The notes beneath the pieces are model-generated. The model was not told where the DNA came from, made no database searches, and saw nothing but the letters and a program-made list of their open reading frames with translations. Shown here piece by piece: positions 1-9,310 of a stretch of DNA of 64,000 nucleotides (position 1 is the stretch's first letter; every line of letters starts with the position of its first letter). This stretch comes from JARBAU01 sp040414675 (GTDB lineage: Archaea; Thermoproteota; Nitrososphaeria; Nitrososphaerales; Nitrososphaeraceae). The stretch covers positions 62,001 to 126,000 of the forward strand of contig JBEDUN010000007.1 of the NCBI GenBank assembly GCA_040414675.1. The letters run 5' to 3'. The position numbers and the translations under genes were made by a program.

Positions 1-1
1 G

Positions 2-445
2 AATTACTACATGAAAATGCGAAACGTAGAATCTGAAGGTATGATAACTGTAACGCCTCGTCAGCTAGAAGGGTTGGTAAGGCTTTCTACAGCACGTGCC
101 AGATTGCTATTAAGGGAGAGAGTAGAAGTTGAGGATGCGGAGCGGGCAATATATCTTGTTCAGCGAATGTTAGAAACGGCAGGAATTGATGTTAACACTG
201 GTAGAGTAGATTTAGGTGTACTTCATGGTAAACCACATAGCGAGGTGTCCAAATTGAAGATATTTATAGAAGTATTTAATGCACTTTCTGGACAAGATCG
301 AAATGAAGTTAGTGAACGGAATTTTATTGATGAATTGATTCGAACGACCAAATTTACTGAAGACGAGGCAAAGACATACATAAAAAAGGCAATGCAGAAT
401 GGTCAAATTTATGAACGCAAATCAGGTTTCTATGCTAAGGCGTAA
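2..445 (+). CDS. mcm: MCM replicative helicase, C-terminal part (5' end outside window)
   Basis: This is the C-terminal end of the hexameric MCM helicase that unwinds DNA at replication forks. The frame is open to the window edge, so the gene starts upstream and the first internal ATG is not the start. Residues reading TPRQLEGLVRLSTARARL match the conserved MCM segment that follows the AAA+ core (sensor 2 / lid helices). The last roughly 80 residues (from KLKIFIEVF) look like the C-terminal winged-helix domain. Gene end TAA at 443-445. Family identity is strong; only the extent of the missing N-terminal portion is unknown. Confidence 0.93.
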   Translation, partial: NYYMKMRNVESEGMITVTPRQLEGLVRLSTARARLLLRERVEVEDAERAIYLVQRMLETAGIDVNTGRVDLGVLHGKPHSEVSKLKIFIEVFNALSGQDRNEVSERNFIDELIRTTKFTEDEAKTYIKKAMQNGQIYERKSGFYAKA

Positions 446-1064
446 ACAATATGGTTTTTTAGTTCTTTTACAATTGGATAGATAGGACGCCAATTGATAC
501 ATGTTCAGTAAGAAACTGGTCACTCTATCTCTAGTGTGACATCCGACTACTTGTTTTTTTGAATAACCGAAACAATATGTCTGACTAAAATTAGTGGAGG
601 GGGACAAGGCTTTTTCAATTCGAATCAATCTGGTCACATTCATGTTCAAATATGAGAGAATTTCATTGCTTGAGCAACATAATAAATTCGTATACTATAT
701 GTTGGTTTTATGCATAGAAAGGTAATGGCCTTTTATCTTGAGTATGTGTATATACCTATGCAATTAGTTGAGTTTAATATTGTAGAGCGATGGCTTGTAG
801 AATGATATGGGATTGAATATTGTAAATCTGTAGATCTAAAGTTTGGATCTTGATGTAATTTACGACCATTCATAACTTCCTACAATGATACCAGTCCGAA
901 ATTCTCGTAAATCTTAACGATGCAGCAAAATTAAAAGAACCACTTTTCAACTATGTATTGGTCGACCTAATACTTCGATCAGATATTACAATGATGTGTA
1001 ATCAATCCACATTGTTATTGTGGCTGATTTTCAGTTTTTACTGGAAGTGATCAAACTCTCAATT
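446..1064. other. Intergenic gap after mcm
   Basis: About 620 AT-rich bases between the convergent mcm and tiaS genes. I see no ORF with a credible start or protein-like composition, no tRNA and no clear repeat. The reading frame on the minus strand at 422-649 has no family signature and is treated as spurious. Confidence 0.5.
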
Positions 1065-2453
1065 CTATCTATGTGTACCATGTAGCCAATTCTGTTTCCC
1101 ATACAATGACGAGGAAATCCAAGATCCACTTAATTTCTCTCTCGGGAAATTAGCCAGAAGGGATTTCGTTAAATCGTATCTATGATAAGGTTTTGTTAAA
1201 TGCCTGTGACTTTTTGGAGATGGAATGTAAAGTCCCACTTTTAGTTCTCTTTCTTCAGCAATACGAATTTTCTGACCTGTTCTATTCCTAGATCCACATG
1301 ATTCACATTGGAAGCCTTTATTTTTACCTTCTGATTTCATTTTCCTGTTGCAATCCTCGCATATAGGATTCGATAAACTAAAAGTCTGTTCGAGTCGAAG
1401 TACGGAAAGATATTCTATATTCAGGACAATCTGGTGTTTAGATGTTGCTTCTCTTACTCCAAATCCTATTTCTACAATATCCCCAATTCTGAGCATCGAA
1501 GCTATATTTGTGATCCCTGTAGGCTCATAGACTGCTGCAGCAATACTTTCCCCCCAATCATCTTCGACTTCAAATATTACATGTCCACCATGTATAATAA
1601 TTGGACTTTTGCTTATTCTGCAAACTGAGAAACCGGACACGTGAGGCTTAATTTCTCCAAAATCTAATTCATTTAGAAGATGCATATTTGTTCCTTGATT
1701 CGATCTGAAGACCATGTATCCATCCAATTCTTCTTCAGGCTTTATCATGTTTAATGCAGATACGACAATTTCAGCGTTTTCTCCTCTTATGCCACAAAAT
1801 ACAGGATCTGGTCCATGAGGAGCTATAAGCACCCGGTTATGGATAAAGTCATAATTGTTAAAAGTATTGGGAAAGGTCTCATTGCTTGAGCGTATGACAT
1901 TTGATGGATCTAACTTTCGAGTTGCATTACAATTTTCTCTCAGTCTATAAGCAATTGCTTCAAATGTGTAGTCTCCCCATAGTTGAGTACCAATTGCTGC
2001 CAATGCACCTATCAGCCCTTGACCATTTCCATAGAGAATATATTTCATGTTGACGAATTTTCGTGCTATCTTTTTTGCCTTTTCTAAACTAAGGATATCG
2101 TACATGGCCCTTCTTCCGAATTCTTGGATCATTTCAGGGACGATCTTACCAGCTAAAATTGCCACACCAGGATTTGCCCCTGAATCCAATGCAGAATTGT
2201 TCTCCACGTACTTCGCGACATAGTCAACTATTCTAGCATAATTGTCAGATCTCAAGCGTAGACAAACAGCACCATTTCCCCTAGTTTTCCAAGGTACATT
2301 AGGATTAAGTCTAATTAGCAGGGGATAATCCACAAACTCGCCTAATCTGTTCTGTAATATGTAATTGACAATTTTGAATGCAACATGCGTGGTACACCTC
2401 CCATTTAGTGAATCTGTATCGTCTATACCAACATGAATTAACTCAGAGCTCAT
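1065..2453 (-). CDS. tiaS: tRNA(Ile2) 2-agmatinylcytidine synthetase TiaS
   Basis: TiaS uses ATP and agmatine to modify C34 of tRNA-Ile(CAU) to agmatidine, so that the tRNA reads AUA. At 462 residues it is of family length. The N-terminus carries the GIDDTDS motif (residues 9-15) of the kinase-like TCKD domain. The central part contains the DUF1743/FLD region (GNGQGLIGALAAIG near 140-155). An OB-fold follows (about 280-360), and a zinc ribbon with CxxC pairs (CEDC, CESC near 365-385) leads into a basic C-terminus. The ATG at 2453 lies directly before MSSELIHVGIDD, so the start is well placed. It stands alone on the minus strand. Confidence 0.95.
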   Translation of the reverse strand: MSSELIHVGIDDTDSLNGRCTTHVAFKIVNYILQNRLGEFVDYPLLIRLNPNVPWKTRGNGAVCLRLRSDNYARIVDYVAKYVENNSALDSGANPGVAILAGKIVPEMIQEFGRRAMYDILSLEKAKKIARKFVNMKYILYGNGQGLIGALAAIGTQLWGDYTFEAIAYRLRENCNATRKLDPSNVIRSSNETFPNTFNNYDFIHNRVLIAPHGPDPVFCGIRGENAEIVVSALNMIKPEEELDGYMVFRSNQGTNMHLLNELDFGEIKPHVSGFSVCRISKSPIIIHGGHVIFEVEDDWGESIAAAVYEPTGITNIASMLRIGDIVEIGFGVREATSKHQIVLNIEYLSVLRLEQTFSLSNPICEDCNRKMKSEGKNKGFQCESCGSRNRTGQKIRIAEERELKVGLYIPSPKSHRHLTKPYHRYDLTKSLLANFPREKLSGSWISSSLYGKQNWLHGTHR

Positions 2454-2913
2454 TGAGATGTACCATTATTTAGTAACTATGTCTAAATATTAACTATTCT
2501 TAGTCTGAAACCAGAGGGAATGAAGCTGGTCTGCTTACAATAAATTTCAAAATTGAAACAAAATCAAAGCAGCATGAAGGAAATACTATACGCCCATTTC
2601 ATTTACCCCTTCTTTCCCTACCAAATATACATTCTGATAAAGAAATCATGACCGGAACACATCTATTTGATTTCGCCCCATTGGCACTTCAAAATGTTAA
2701 GACAATTAATCATAATCCCAATCTTCCTATTATATATTCGAGATTATTTCTGAAGAACCTTTTCATAGGGTTCGAGTCAGTCTGACTTGCAATCTAGTAT
2801 ACAAAGAATATTATTAAATCTCCACTTGTACTGAATTGCTAGATTAGATCATGTCCTACAAAAGGTTTTGTAATAGCCCAAACGCATCAGTCTGGGCTAA
2901 TTACAAAAATAGC
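2454..2913. other. Intergenic gap with an open frame lacking a start
   Basis: About 460 bases. On the plus strand roughly 2499-2786 stays open for some 95 codons, but it has no usable start codon near its beginning and no family signature, so I do not call a gene. Confidence 0.4.
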
Positions 2914-3450
2914 TCATGAATTTCCAGCCATGTTTTCTGACTTATCCGTCAATTTGCTCTTTTGAACATAACGGTAGCTTCGCACAGTCCCTACTCGTCT
3001 CAGACTTCCCTCCCGGACTATATCTGTCAAAGAATGGGACACGGCAGTTCTGTCATAATTGTAGCCACGTCTAGATAACTCTTCATGAACTTGGCCCAAG
3101 GTTTTTTCCAGCTCAAAATATTCTTCATAGCATAATTGCCAGATTAGTCCTCTACATGTTGCACCTAGCTGCTTACCTTCGGTTGGACGCCCTAAATAAA
3201 TCTCTGAACCCAGGTTTTCAGAACCTATCGTCAACCTTGACTTTAGATTTGCAATTTCAGAGAAAGCTTCTTCTATTTTAGCTATAATCTCTTTCGAACC
3301 AATTGATGTGTCAATTCCAAAAAGCACGTCTCGTACCACGTCTTTAACCTTATCCTTGCCACAGGTAATTTCTATCTCCCATTCTCCTCGCCTTAAGCGA
3401 ATTTGCACATTTCCATTTTGTGATTGAAGAGTATGATCTTCACTAGTCAT
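2914..3450 (-). CDS. Hypothetical protein with C-terminal winged-helix-like region
   Basis: I do not recognise a named family for these 178 residues. The N-terminal 35 residues look like a beta-rich strand pair (VQIRLRRGEWEIEI). A helical linker follows (about 45-75), and then a helix-rich C-terminal half whose YNYDRTAVSHSLTDIVREGSLRR segment (near 135-160) has the spacing of a winged helix followed by its wing. It is divergently transcribed from nurA, about 120 bases away. A DNA-associated or regulatory role is plausible but is inference. The ATG at 3450 is the only good start. Confidence 0.7.
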   Translation of the reverse strand: MTSEDHTLQSQNGNVQIRLRRGEWEIEITCGKDKVKDVVRDVLFGIDTSIGSKEIIAKIEEAFSEIANLKSRLTIGSENLGSEIYLGRPTEGKQLGATCRGLIWQLCYEEYFELEKTLGQVHEELSRRGYNYDRTAVSHSLTDIVREGSLRRVGTVRSYRYVQKSKLTDKSENMAGNS

Positions 3451-3567
3451 TTCATAACGTGACCTTAATATTTTTCATTTCTGCAGTGCGAATTCCTCGC
3501 TTTTCAATCATGTTGTTCATGTTGCGCAATATTAATTAGGTACCTCTACACCATAATCTTGACCATC

Positions 3568-4590
3568 ATGAGCAATATTGTATGCAACGACTCTTGCTGT
3601 GGATTTGAAATAGGCGTCTTATCTAAAGGTGCTACTGAACATTGCTTTTCGTCTGGGCTAAAACAGCTTCGCAGTGGCCAGGGTATAATATTTGGAGAAG
3701 AGAAAACCAACATTCGATCGCTAGTTAACCAAACCAACAGATATAATCCTTATTGTGCACCATCAATAACAATACTCGAACCAATACGAATAAAGAAAAA
3801 TATTTACGCTATCGATTCGAGCAGTGTGAAGCTTGGCGAGACAGATGATGGAGGGATATATGCAGCAAAATGTGGCATTGTCGTTTTGTCGAATAATACT
3901 TCTTTACATCATTATAAAGTGGGGCCAACAATTTTTTATTTTACTAGAAATACTGTCAGAGAGGCCAACTTAGATACCTATCTCTCCAATATTATCTTAT
4001 CCGACCATGAATCTGCCAAAAGGCTAATTAGAGTTAGAACTGAGCGGTCGATTCAGTATGAGCTAGCCAAGGCAAATCACGATTCTATAATTCTTCTCGA
4101 CGGTTCGCTTAATGCCTCGGTCCTAGAAAGTAGTCCACATGATATAAAGAATATAGTAGAATGGTGCGGAGTCAACAAAAATTTACTGATGGCCATAGCT
4201 AAAGAGACAAATGTTGGCTTTGATGAACGCATCATTTATTGTCTAAAGGAATGTAGATCTCCAGCTTACGTGGACTTGGAGGGTTACATAAATAAAATAA
4301 TTGGAAATCCATTCGGTAGGACGACGCTCGTCAAATTTGGAGACTATTATAGTCCGATACTCCGTGCAGATATAGTCGATCCGGATGAAGAAATAAATCT
4401 TGCCTTAGGTAGTATGCTCGACAACGATTGTTCAGGCCTTGGTTATCCAGAATCATTGAGACTAGCTCACCACATTTCAAAATTCACTTCGACAGAAATT
4501 GAATGTCTTAGAGGTCATCTCCTATGCAAGTACAAACTTCAGAATATCCAAAAGGATGACAATCGGACGAAATTGCTGGGATCTATGTGA
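3568..4590 (+). CDS. nurA: NurA 5'-3' nuclease
   Basis: NurA is the RNase H-fold nuclease that works with HerA, Mre11 and Rad50 in resecting DNA ends. The IYAIDSSSVKLGE segment (about residue 80) holds the family's first catalytic aspartate strand. IILLDGSLNAS (about 180) supplies the second conserved acidic strand. YYSPILRADIVDP near the C-terminus is also typical. A TTG three codons upstream (3559) is possible, but ATG 3568 is preferred. The stop overlaps the start region of herA, which shows translational coupling. No mre11 or rad50 lies next to it in this window, unlike many archaeal operons. Confidence 0.88.
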   Translation: MSNIVCNDSCCGFEIGVLSKGATEHCFSSGLKQLRSGQGIIFGEEKTNIRSLVNQTNRYNPYCAPSITILEPIRIKKNIYAIDSSSVKLGETDDGGIYAAKCGIVVLSNNTSLHHYKVGPTIFYFTRNTVREANLDTYLSNIILSDHESAKRLIRVRTERSIQYELAKANHDSIILLDGSLNASVLESSPHDIKNIVEWCGVNKNLLMAIAKETNVGFDERIIYCLKECRSPAYVDLEGYINKIIGNPFGRTTLVKFGDYYSPILRADIVDPDEEINLALGSMLDNDCSGLGYPESLRLAHHISKFTSTEIECLRGHLLCKYKLQNIQKDDNRTKLLGSM

Positions 4591-6068
4591 AAATGAGAAT
4601 ATTATCAAAGAGTAACAATGGATTTTTAATGTTGGCAATGAAAACGGAGTCTGTATCCAAAGGCGAATACCTCCTAATCAAAGATGAGAGCTCAGGGATA
4701 AAACTGATCGTCCAAGTATATGATGAAGAATACCTTCCCTTCCAATCACTCATCGATGATATGATAAGAGAAGAAATAGCCGCGGCATCAAGCTCTGAGT
4801 GTATTCATGATCCTCTAAATATAGGTTTAATTTCCAATTTACTAAGAGACGCACGAATCTATCACACAAAGATAAGAGGATGTATCGATGGCAGCGGAGT
4901 CCTTACCACGGAGAGCGGAGGTCTACCTTCACGGGTAAATTCTATAATAAGTCTTCTGAAAATATCTGAACTATATGCTCTCGTAGATAAAGCACGAAAT
5001 CATCCTATTACATTAGGAACAGGAGGTATGGAGAACGAAACAATAGTTATATCTGCAGAAGATCTCGATGGAAAACTGAACATTATCACTGGAAGAAAGG
5101 AATGCGGTAAATCACATCTATCAAAACTACTTGTGAAGACACTATTGGAACATGGAGGCTATGTAATTGTATTTGACTTAAATGATGAATATCATGGGTT
5201 GGCCTATAATACAGACAGATCCTCGTCGAATATCTCTCATCAAATTTTGCGAGTTGAAGTGGGACAAGCTCTGAGATTCTCTTTAGAGTATTGTGGAAAG
5301 GTTACTATCTTTAACCTGTTGAAAAATGCGCTCGATATGCCTTCAGCTTCGTTACGGGAGTTTATGCGCATATGGGATCACCTTGAGCATAAGAAGTCAT
5401 TAAATTTGACTAGTATTGAGAACGCGATTAACACTTGGAACATTAATGAATTTGTGCGAGAGGCGTTAATTTCCAGATTTCACACGATTCAGACATCGAG
5501 ATTGTTTTCTGACGATAAGGCTAGCAATCTCAAATTTGAGGAAATACTATCCAGAATGAAATCCGGAGCTGCAATAATAATCAACATGGCAGAAGTTCCA
5601 CCAATTGTAAGGAGAATGATAGTGGAATTAACTCTGGGCAAACTTGTAGAACTGTTAGAAAAAACGCAAATACCGCCAGTCTTTCTATTTGCGGAAGAGG
5701 CACATCTGTACATTCAGGATACTTATTGGGAAGATATAATTACAAGAATGAGGCATTTTGGAATTTATACAACTTTTATCACAAACCAGCCAGATGCGAT
5801 TGATGACGGAATCTATAGACAGGTCGATAATATCTTTCTCTTTAATTTTACTAATGATAACGATTTAGACAAAATTTCGAGGGTGTCACTTGCAGACAAT
5901 GACACCATTAGATCTATAGTAAAAACATTACCTCAGAGGAGCTGCTTGGCAATTGGTAAAGCCATGTACAATTTGCCAGTAGTAGTAAGAGTATCTCCAG
6001 TAGAAGTGATGACTCTTGGAGAGACAAGGAAATTCTTCTCAGTACAGCAGAATCAAAGCCCTAAATAG
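4587..6068 (+). CDS. herA: HerA-type DNA translocase/ATPase
   Basis: HerA is a hexameric FtsK/HerA-family ATPase that pumps DNA to NurA during end resection. It is 493 residues. An N-terminal HAS-barrel-like region comes first, then Walker A GRKECGKS at about 169-176 and Walker B with catalytic acids in FLFAEEAHLY near 365. ITNQPDAIDDGIYRQVDN (about 405-420) is the sensor/arginine-finger region. The start is GTG 4587, which overlaps the nurA TGA as GTGA; ATG 4593 is two codons inside. The tight coupling to nurA supports the assignment independently of the motifs. Confidence 0.93.
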   Translation: MKMRILSKSNNGFLMLAMKTESVSKGEYLLIKDESSGIKLIVQVYDEEYLPFQSLIDDMIREEIAAASSSECIHDPLNIGLISNLLRDARIYHTKIRGCIDGSGVLTTESGGLPSRVNSIISLLKISELYALVDKARNHPITLGTGGMENETIVISAEDLDGKLNIITGRKECGKSHLSKLLVKTLLEHGGYVIVFDLNDEYHGLAYNTDRSSSNISHQILRVEVGQALRFSLEYCGKVTIFNLLKNALDMPSASLREFMRIWDHLEHKKSLNLTSIENAINTWNINEFVREALISRFHTIQTSRLFSDDKASNLKFEEILSRMKSGAAIIINMAEVPPIVRRMIVELTLGKLVELLEKTQIPPVFLFAEEAHLYIQDTYWEDIITRMRHFGIYTTFITNQPDAIDDGIYRQVDNIFLFNFTNDNDLDKISRVSLADNDTIRSIVKTLPQRSCLAIGKAMYNLPVVVRVSPVEVMTLGETRKFFSVQQNQSPK

Positions 6069-6297
6069 CACTATCCAACTCATTGAACAGTGAACATTTC
6101 ATTTACCAATGTAAGCGTAAAATTACGTAGATTACCAATGTCTTGCAGCGTAGATTTAATGACTTAATTAACGCCGGTCGAACTGTCGATTGAAGTACGG
6201 CAATTATTTGGAATATTCCAACTTACAATATGCTACAATAGGAACATTCTTAACTTAGGCGTGTTAACACTGCAATTAGTGGTCGTGTAAGGAAATA

Positions 6298-6741
6298 ATG
6301 AGTGAAGGAACTCGATCTGACTTGCTATTCACAAAGGTGGGTACAGTAATTTTATTAGTTTCAGACATCGAAAGGTCTGTCAAATTCTACAAAGATGTTC
6401 TTGGACTACCGGTTAAGACAAAATCAGCTGATTGGGTAGAATTTTTCAACAGAGAAACGACATTGGCTCTCCATCCGATAAAAAAAGGCAAGGATAAGTC
6501 CGTTCATAAAGAAATCAAGACTGGAATGGCGACTTTGGTAGGCTTTATGGTTAGTGATCTAGATTCGACTGCAAAAATATTAAAAGAAAATCACGTTGAG
6601 TTTTTCAAGGAGCCTAAAAATGAATCATTTGGCAAACACGCGATAGTCAAAGACCCTGACGGACATTTGATATCTATTGCCGAAATAAAATCAAAACCCT
6701 CTGAAGAATTCGATCTCTTGGGGTTACTGGGTGCAGAATGA
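6298..6741 (+). CDS. VOC (glyoxalase/bleomycin-resistance) family protein
   Basis: A single protein of 147 residues with the two beta-alpha-beta-beta-beta modules of the vicinal oxygen chelate superfamily. VILLVSDIERSVKFYKDVLGLPV opens module 1. MVSDLDSTAKILKENHVEFF with KDPDGHLISIAEI closes module 2. Members bind a divalent metal and act as lyases, isomerases or dioxygenases; the exact substrate cannot be read from sequence. It stands alone, with AT-rich gaps on both sides. ATG 6298 is well placed, eleven codons before the first VOC strand. Confidence 0.88.
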   Translation: MSEGTRSDLLFTKVGTVILLVSDIERSVKFYKDVLGLPVKTKSADWVEFFNRETTLALHPIKKGKDKSVHKEIKTGMATLVGFMVSDLDSTAKILKENHVEFFKEPKNESFGKHAIVKDPDGHLISIAEIKSKPSEEFDLLGLLGAE

Positions 6742-7196
6742 AAGTCTCCAGGGATTCTGAATGCTTCGCGTTTTAATTGATACTTTATGATTCTATGCAG
6801 AACAATTAAATTTTCTTATTATTCTGGGACGTGGAAAGCAAGGAGGAAATAGTGGGTAACTATGAGGTCTCTTCCAATAGATTTTCGAGTTAAATCAATA
6901 TGTATGCTCGCGTATAACATATGACTGGATTTATGACATATTTCTTTAGGAAGATCACCTGCTTTTGATTATTTTTTATGATTTGAATTATTTAACATTC
7001 TTGATTATAGGGCAAAGAAGCGCTAAAGTTATTGAATACAATAAAACCTAAACACGCTTTATGCTTTGATGACAATTTCTCGCGTTAAAACTGGAAACTC
7101 CTCTTGGATCAGTTACTGAGTTTTTAAGATTTTTCCATCGATATTTTCTACAAATATTAATAAATGGAATACATGGTGGTATGATTATTCATTACC
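6742..7196. other. Intergenic gap
   Basis: About 455 AT-rich bases. A Shine-Dalgarno-like AAGGAGG occurs near 6840 ahead of a GTG, but that frame closes after 14 codons. Nothing else is supported. A TATA-like AATATTAATAAA lies near 7155, upstream of the next gene. Confidence 0.4.
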
Positions 7197-8459
7197 ATGT
7201 TCCATGGAGGAGAGCTAATCTCAAAGTTCAAAGAAATTGATTTTTCAATCATTATTCCTACTTATAACGAATCCGAAAACATTTTGAACCTCATTGACGC
7301 AGTTAAATGCAATCTTCCAGTCAATATCAATGTCGAAGTCATAATTGTTGATGACAATTCGCCTGATGGTACTGGTACTATAGTTGACGATTATATTCGA
7401 GATTGTGAGAGTTCTAGGTTCTCTGGTAGTTCGCATTTGGGTTCTTCAAGCACTAAGATATGTGCCACAGGAGATCTTGAAAGTAGAATTTTTCGATTGA
7501 GGGTAGTACATAGAAAGATCAAATTCGGTTTAATCCCTGCTATACTCAACGGGATATCCGCATCGACCGGAAGATATATTCTGGTAATGGATGCTGATTT
7601 TTCTCATCCACCAGAAACTATCCCTATATTGATACGGGAATTAATCCGAGATCCAGATTCAATTGTAGTAGCTTCGCGTTACATGCTTGGAAGTTCAATT
7701 AAAGGGTGGCCATACAAAAGGCGCCTTCTTAGTACTAGCGCTGTAAGAATTGCCAAACACAGCCTGAGAATAGGTAATATTAGTGACCCTATTTCCGGCT
7801 TCTTTGCAATATCTCGGAATGTTGTGGAAAATGTGAATATTGATAGCATGGGCTACAAAATTTTGTTAGAAATATTGGTAAAGGTAAAGGGGGTCAAGGT
7901 CAAAGAGATTCCTTACACATTTGTCGATAGAAGATCAGGAACAAGTAAACTCGATATTTCAGTCGTCCTAGATTATGTACGATCTGTTTGGCGATTGTAC
8001 CGCTATGGTCAGCAATCTCGAGTTAAACAAAAATCAGAAGCTGAGAAGCGTAGTTCAGTTCGCTTCCTTTCAAAAGTCGGCAGATTTTATACCGTGGGAG
8101 CTAGTGGTCTTGCAATAAACTTCTTCATATCTTATGTTCTTTCAAATTCTATAACAAATATGTGGTATATCCATGCGACGACTGTAGGAATAGTAATTTC
8201 CGTAACAACTAACTTTGTTTTAAATAAAATTTGGACCTTCGAAGATAAAAAATTTAGAATTGGATCAACTTTGCGTCAATATGCCCTCTTTGCTTCAATT
8301 AGCGCATTGGGTGCTGCTCTTCAGCTTGGTTTACTTTACATTTTCGTACAATCTGGCATTCAATTCGGACTTTCCTTAATTTTTGCAGTCGCCCTCGCCT
8401 CGGCCAATAATTTCTTATTAAACAAGAAATTCACCTTTCATGAGAAAATATTGGATTAG
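7197..8459 (+). CDS. GT2 glycosyltransferase (dolichol-phosphate mannose synthase-like) fused to GtrA-like membrane domain
   Basis: The N-terminal 250 residues are a GT-A fold family 2 transferase: IIPTYNESENI at about 19-29, VDDNSPDGTG with the nucleotide-binding acids near 52, and DADFSH (the metal-binding DxD) near 130. The enzyme class transfers mannose or glucose from a nucleotide sugar to polyprenyl phosphate. From about residue 285 four hydrophobic helices form a GtrA-like domain (FYTVGASGLAINFF, NFVLNKIWTF). This fusion is common in archaea. It probably supplies lipid-linked sugar for S-layer or surface glycan assembly at the inner membrane face. The donor sugar is not determinable. 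Confidence 0.92.
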   Translation: MFHGGELISKFKEIDFSIIIPTYNESENILNLIDAVKCNLPVNINVEVIIVDDNSPDGTGTIVDDYIRDCESSRFSGSSHLGSSSTKICATGDLESRIFRLRVVHRKIKFGLIPAILNGISASTGRYILVMDADFSHPPETIPILIRELIRDPDSIVVASRYMLGSSIKGWPYKRRLLSTSAVRIAKHSLRIGNISDPISGFFAISRNVVENVNIDSMGYKILLEILVKVKGVKVKEIPYTFVDRRSGTSKLDISVVLDYVRSVWRLYRYGQQSRVKQKSEAEKRSSVRFLSKVGRFYTVGASGLAINFFISYVLSNSITNMWYIHATTVGIVISVTTNFVLNKIWTFEDKKFRIGSTLRQYALFASISALGAALQLGLLYIFVQSGIQFGLSLIFAVALASANNFLLNKKFTFHEKILD

Positions 8460-8801
8460 TTCTATTGCCTTCCAAATTACATTCCATAAACTGATAATTG
8501 CTCTATTGATATTCGATATGCAAAGTAACTGAGTCATAGTTACGCCTACTTAAGATTCTATCACAGAACCTTGATTGAGTGATCATCTGAAAGTTCTTAG
8601 GCCTGAGATATTCTACGATCTTAAAACACAACCATCATTACAAATTGATACAGATAATATTAAATCAAATCAATAAGCGGAGAAATTAGGTTGTGTTGTT
8701 TAAATTTGGTTGGACATCACTGATTTATATTCCATCTCTTCTTCGTAATTTGAATTAAAATTCAATGATATAGATAAGTACTTTATCTACAATAAAACAT
8801 T
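8460..8801. other. Intergenic gap
   Basis: About 340 AT-rich bases in which I see no gene, RNA or repeat. Confidence 0.4.
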
Positions 8802-8948
8802 TCAATTTTTATTTTTCATGAACATTATAACTGAGCCCCAAAATGCCCGCTTACGTATTCCGTCACATGAATCACATATTTCTAATTTATTGCTTTCTGA
8901 TCTATTTATAACAGTCCCACAATCAAGACATTTTCTCAATTTTATCAC
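8802..8948 (-). CDS. Small zinc-ribbon protein (48 aa)
   Basis: An unlisted short frame starts at GTG 8948 directly after an in-frame stop. It encodes 48 residues with two CxxC knuckles: CLDC at 7-10 and CDSC at 25-28. This is the spacing of a rubredoxin-like zinc ribbon. A basic, aromatic tail (IRKRAFWGS) follows. The paired cysteines argue for a real gene rather than noise. Small stand-alone zinc ribbons are abundant in Nitrososphaeria and may act as nucleic-acid or partner-protein adaptors; the function here is unknown. The plus-strand frame over the same bases lacks such features. Confidence 0.6.
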   Translation of the reverse strand: MIKLRKCLDCGTVINRSESNKLEICDSCDGIRKRAFWGSVIMFMKNKN

Positions 8949-9310
8949 ATTGTGTAGTCATGTCAACAGAAACTGTAGCACAAGCTTCAATGGATTCATA
9001 AATAAATTGAATTAGAGTGATTCCTATAAAAGTGTTTACGAGCATGTAGAATTAGTATTCAGGGCTTGAATAGATTAGTTAATGATTCGTTGCAATGCGT
9101 CTCGTGCCTCAAAAAATGCTTCTACAATCTTGTAATTTGCTCACCTGTGAGAAATAGCACACTGCATTAAGGAAATTGGATTTGTCATTAATTGGATAAC
9201 ACTAAATATTTAGTAGTCATCAATCTAATTATGCAATTATTTTAACTTTTGCCACCAATATAAGAATACAAAACTTTAATAGATTACAGCTAACTTGTGT
9301 AGATGTACTA
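8949..9310. other. Intergenic gap upstream of the APC permease
   Basis: About 360 AT-rich bases with no supported gene. It presumably contains the promoter of the downstream permease; no single TATA element stands out. Confidence 0.4.

Noticed and set aside
2499..2786. Plus-strand open frame of about 95 codons
   Set aside because: It has no usable start codon near its beginning and no recognisable motif; chance in AT-rich DNA is likely.
8818..9015. 65-codon plus-strand frame
   Set aside because: It overlaps the minus-strand zinc-ribbon frame, whose cysteine spacing is far more convincing.
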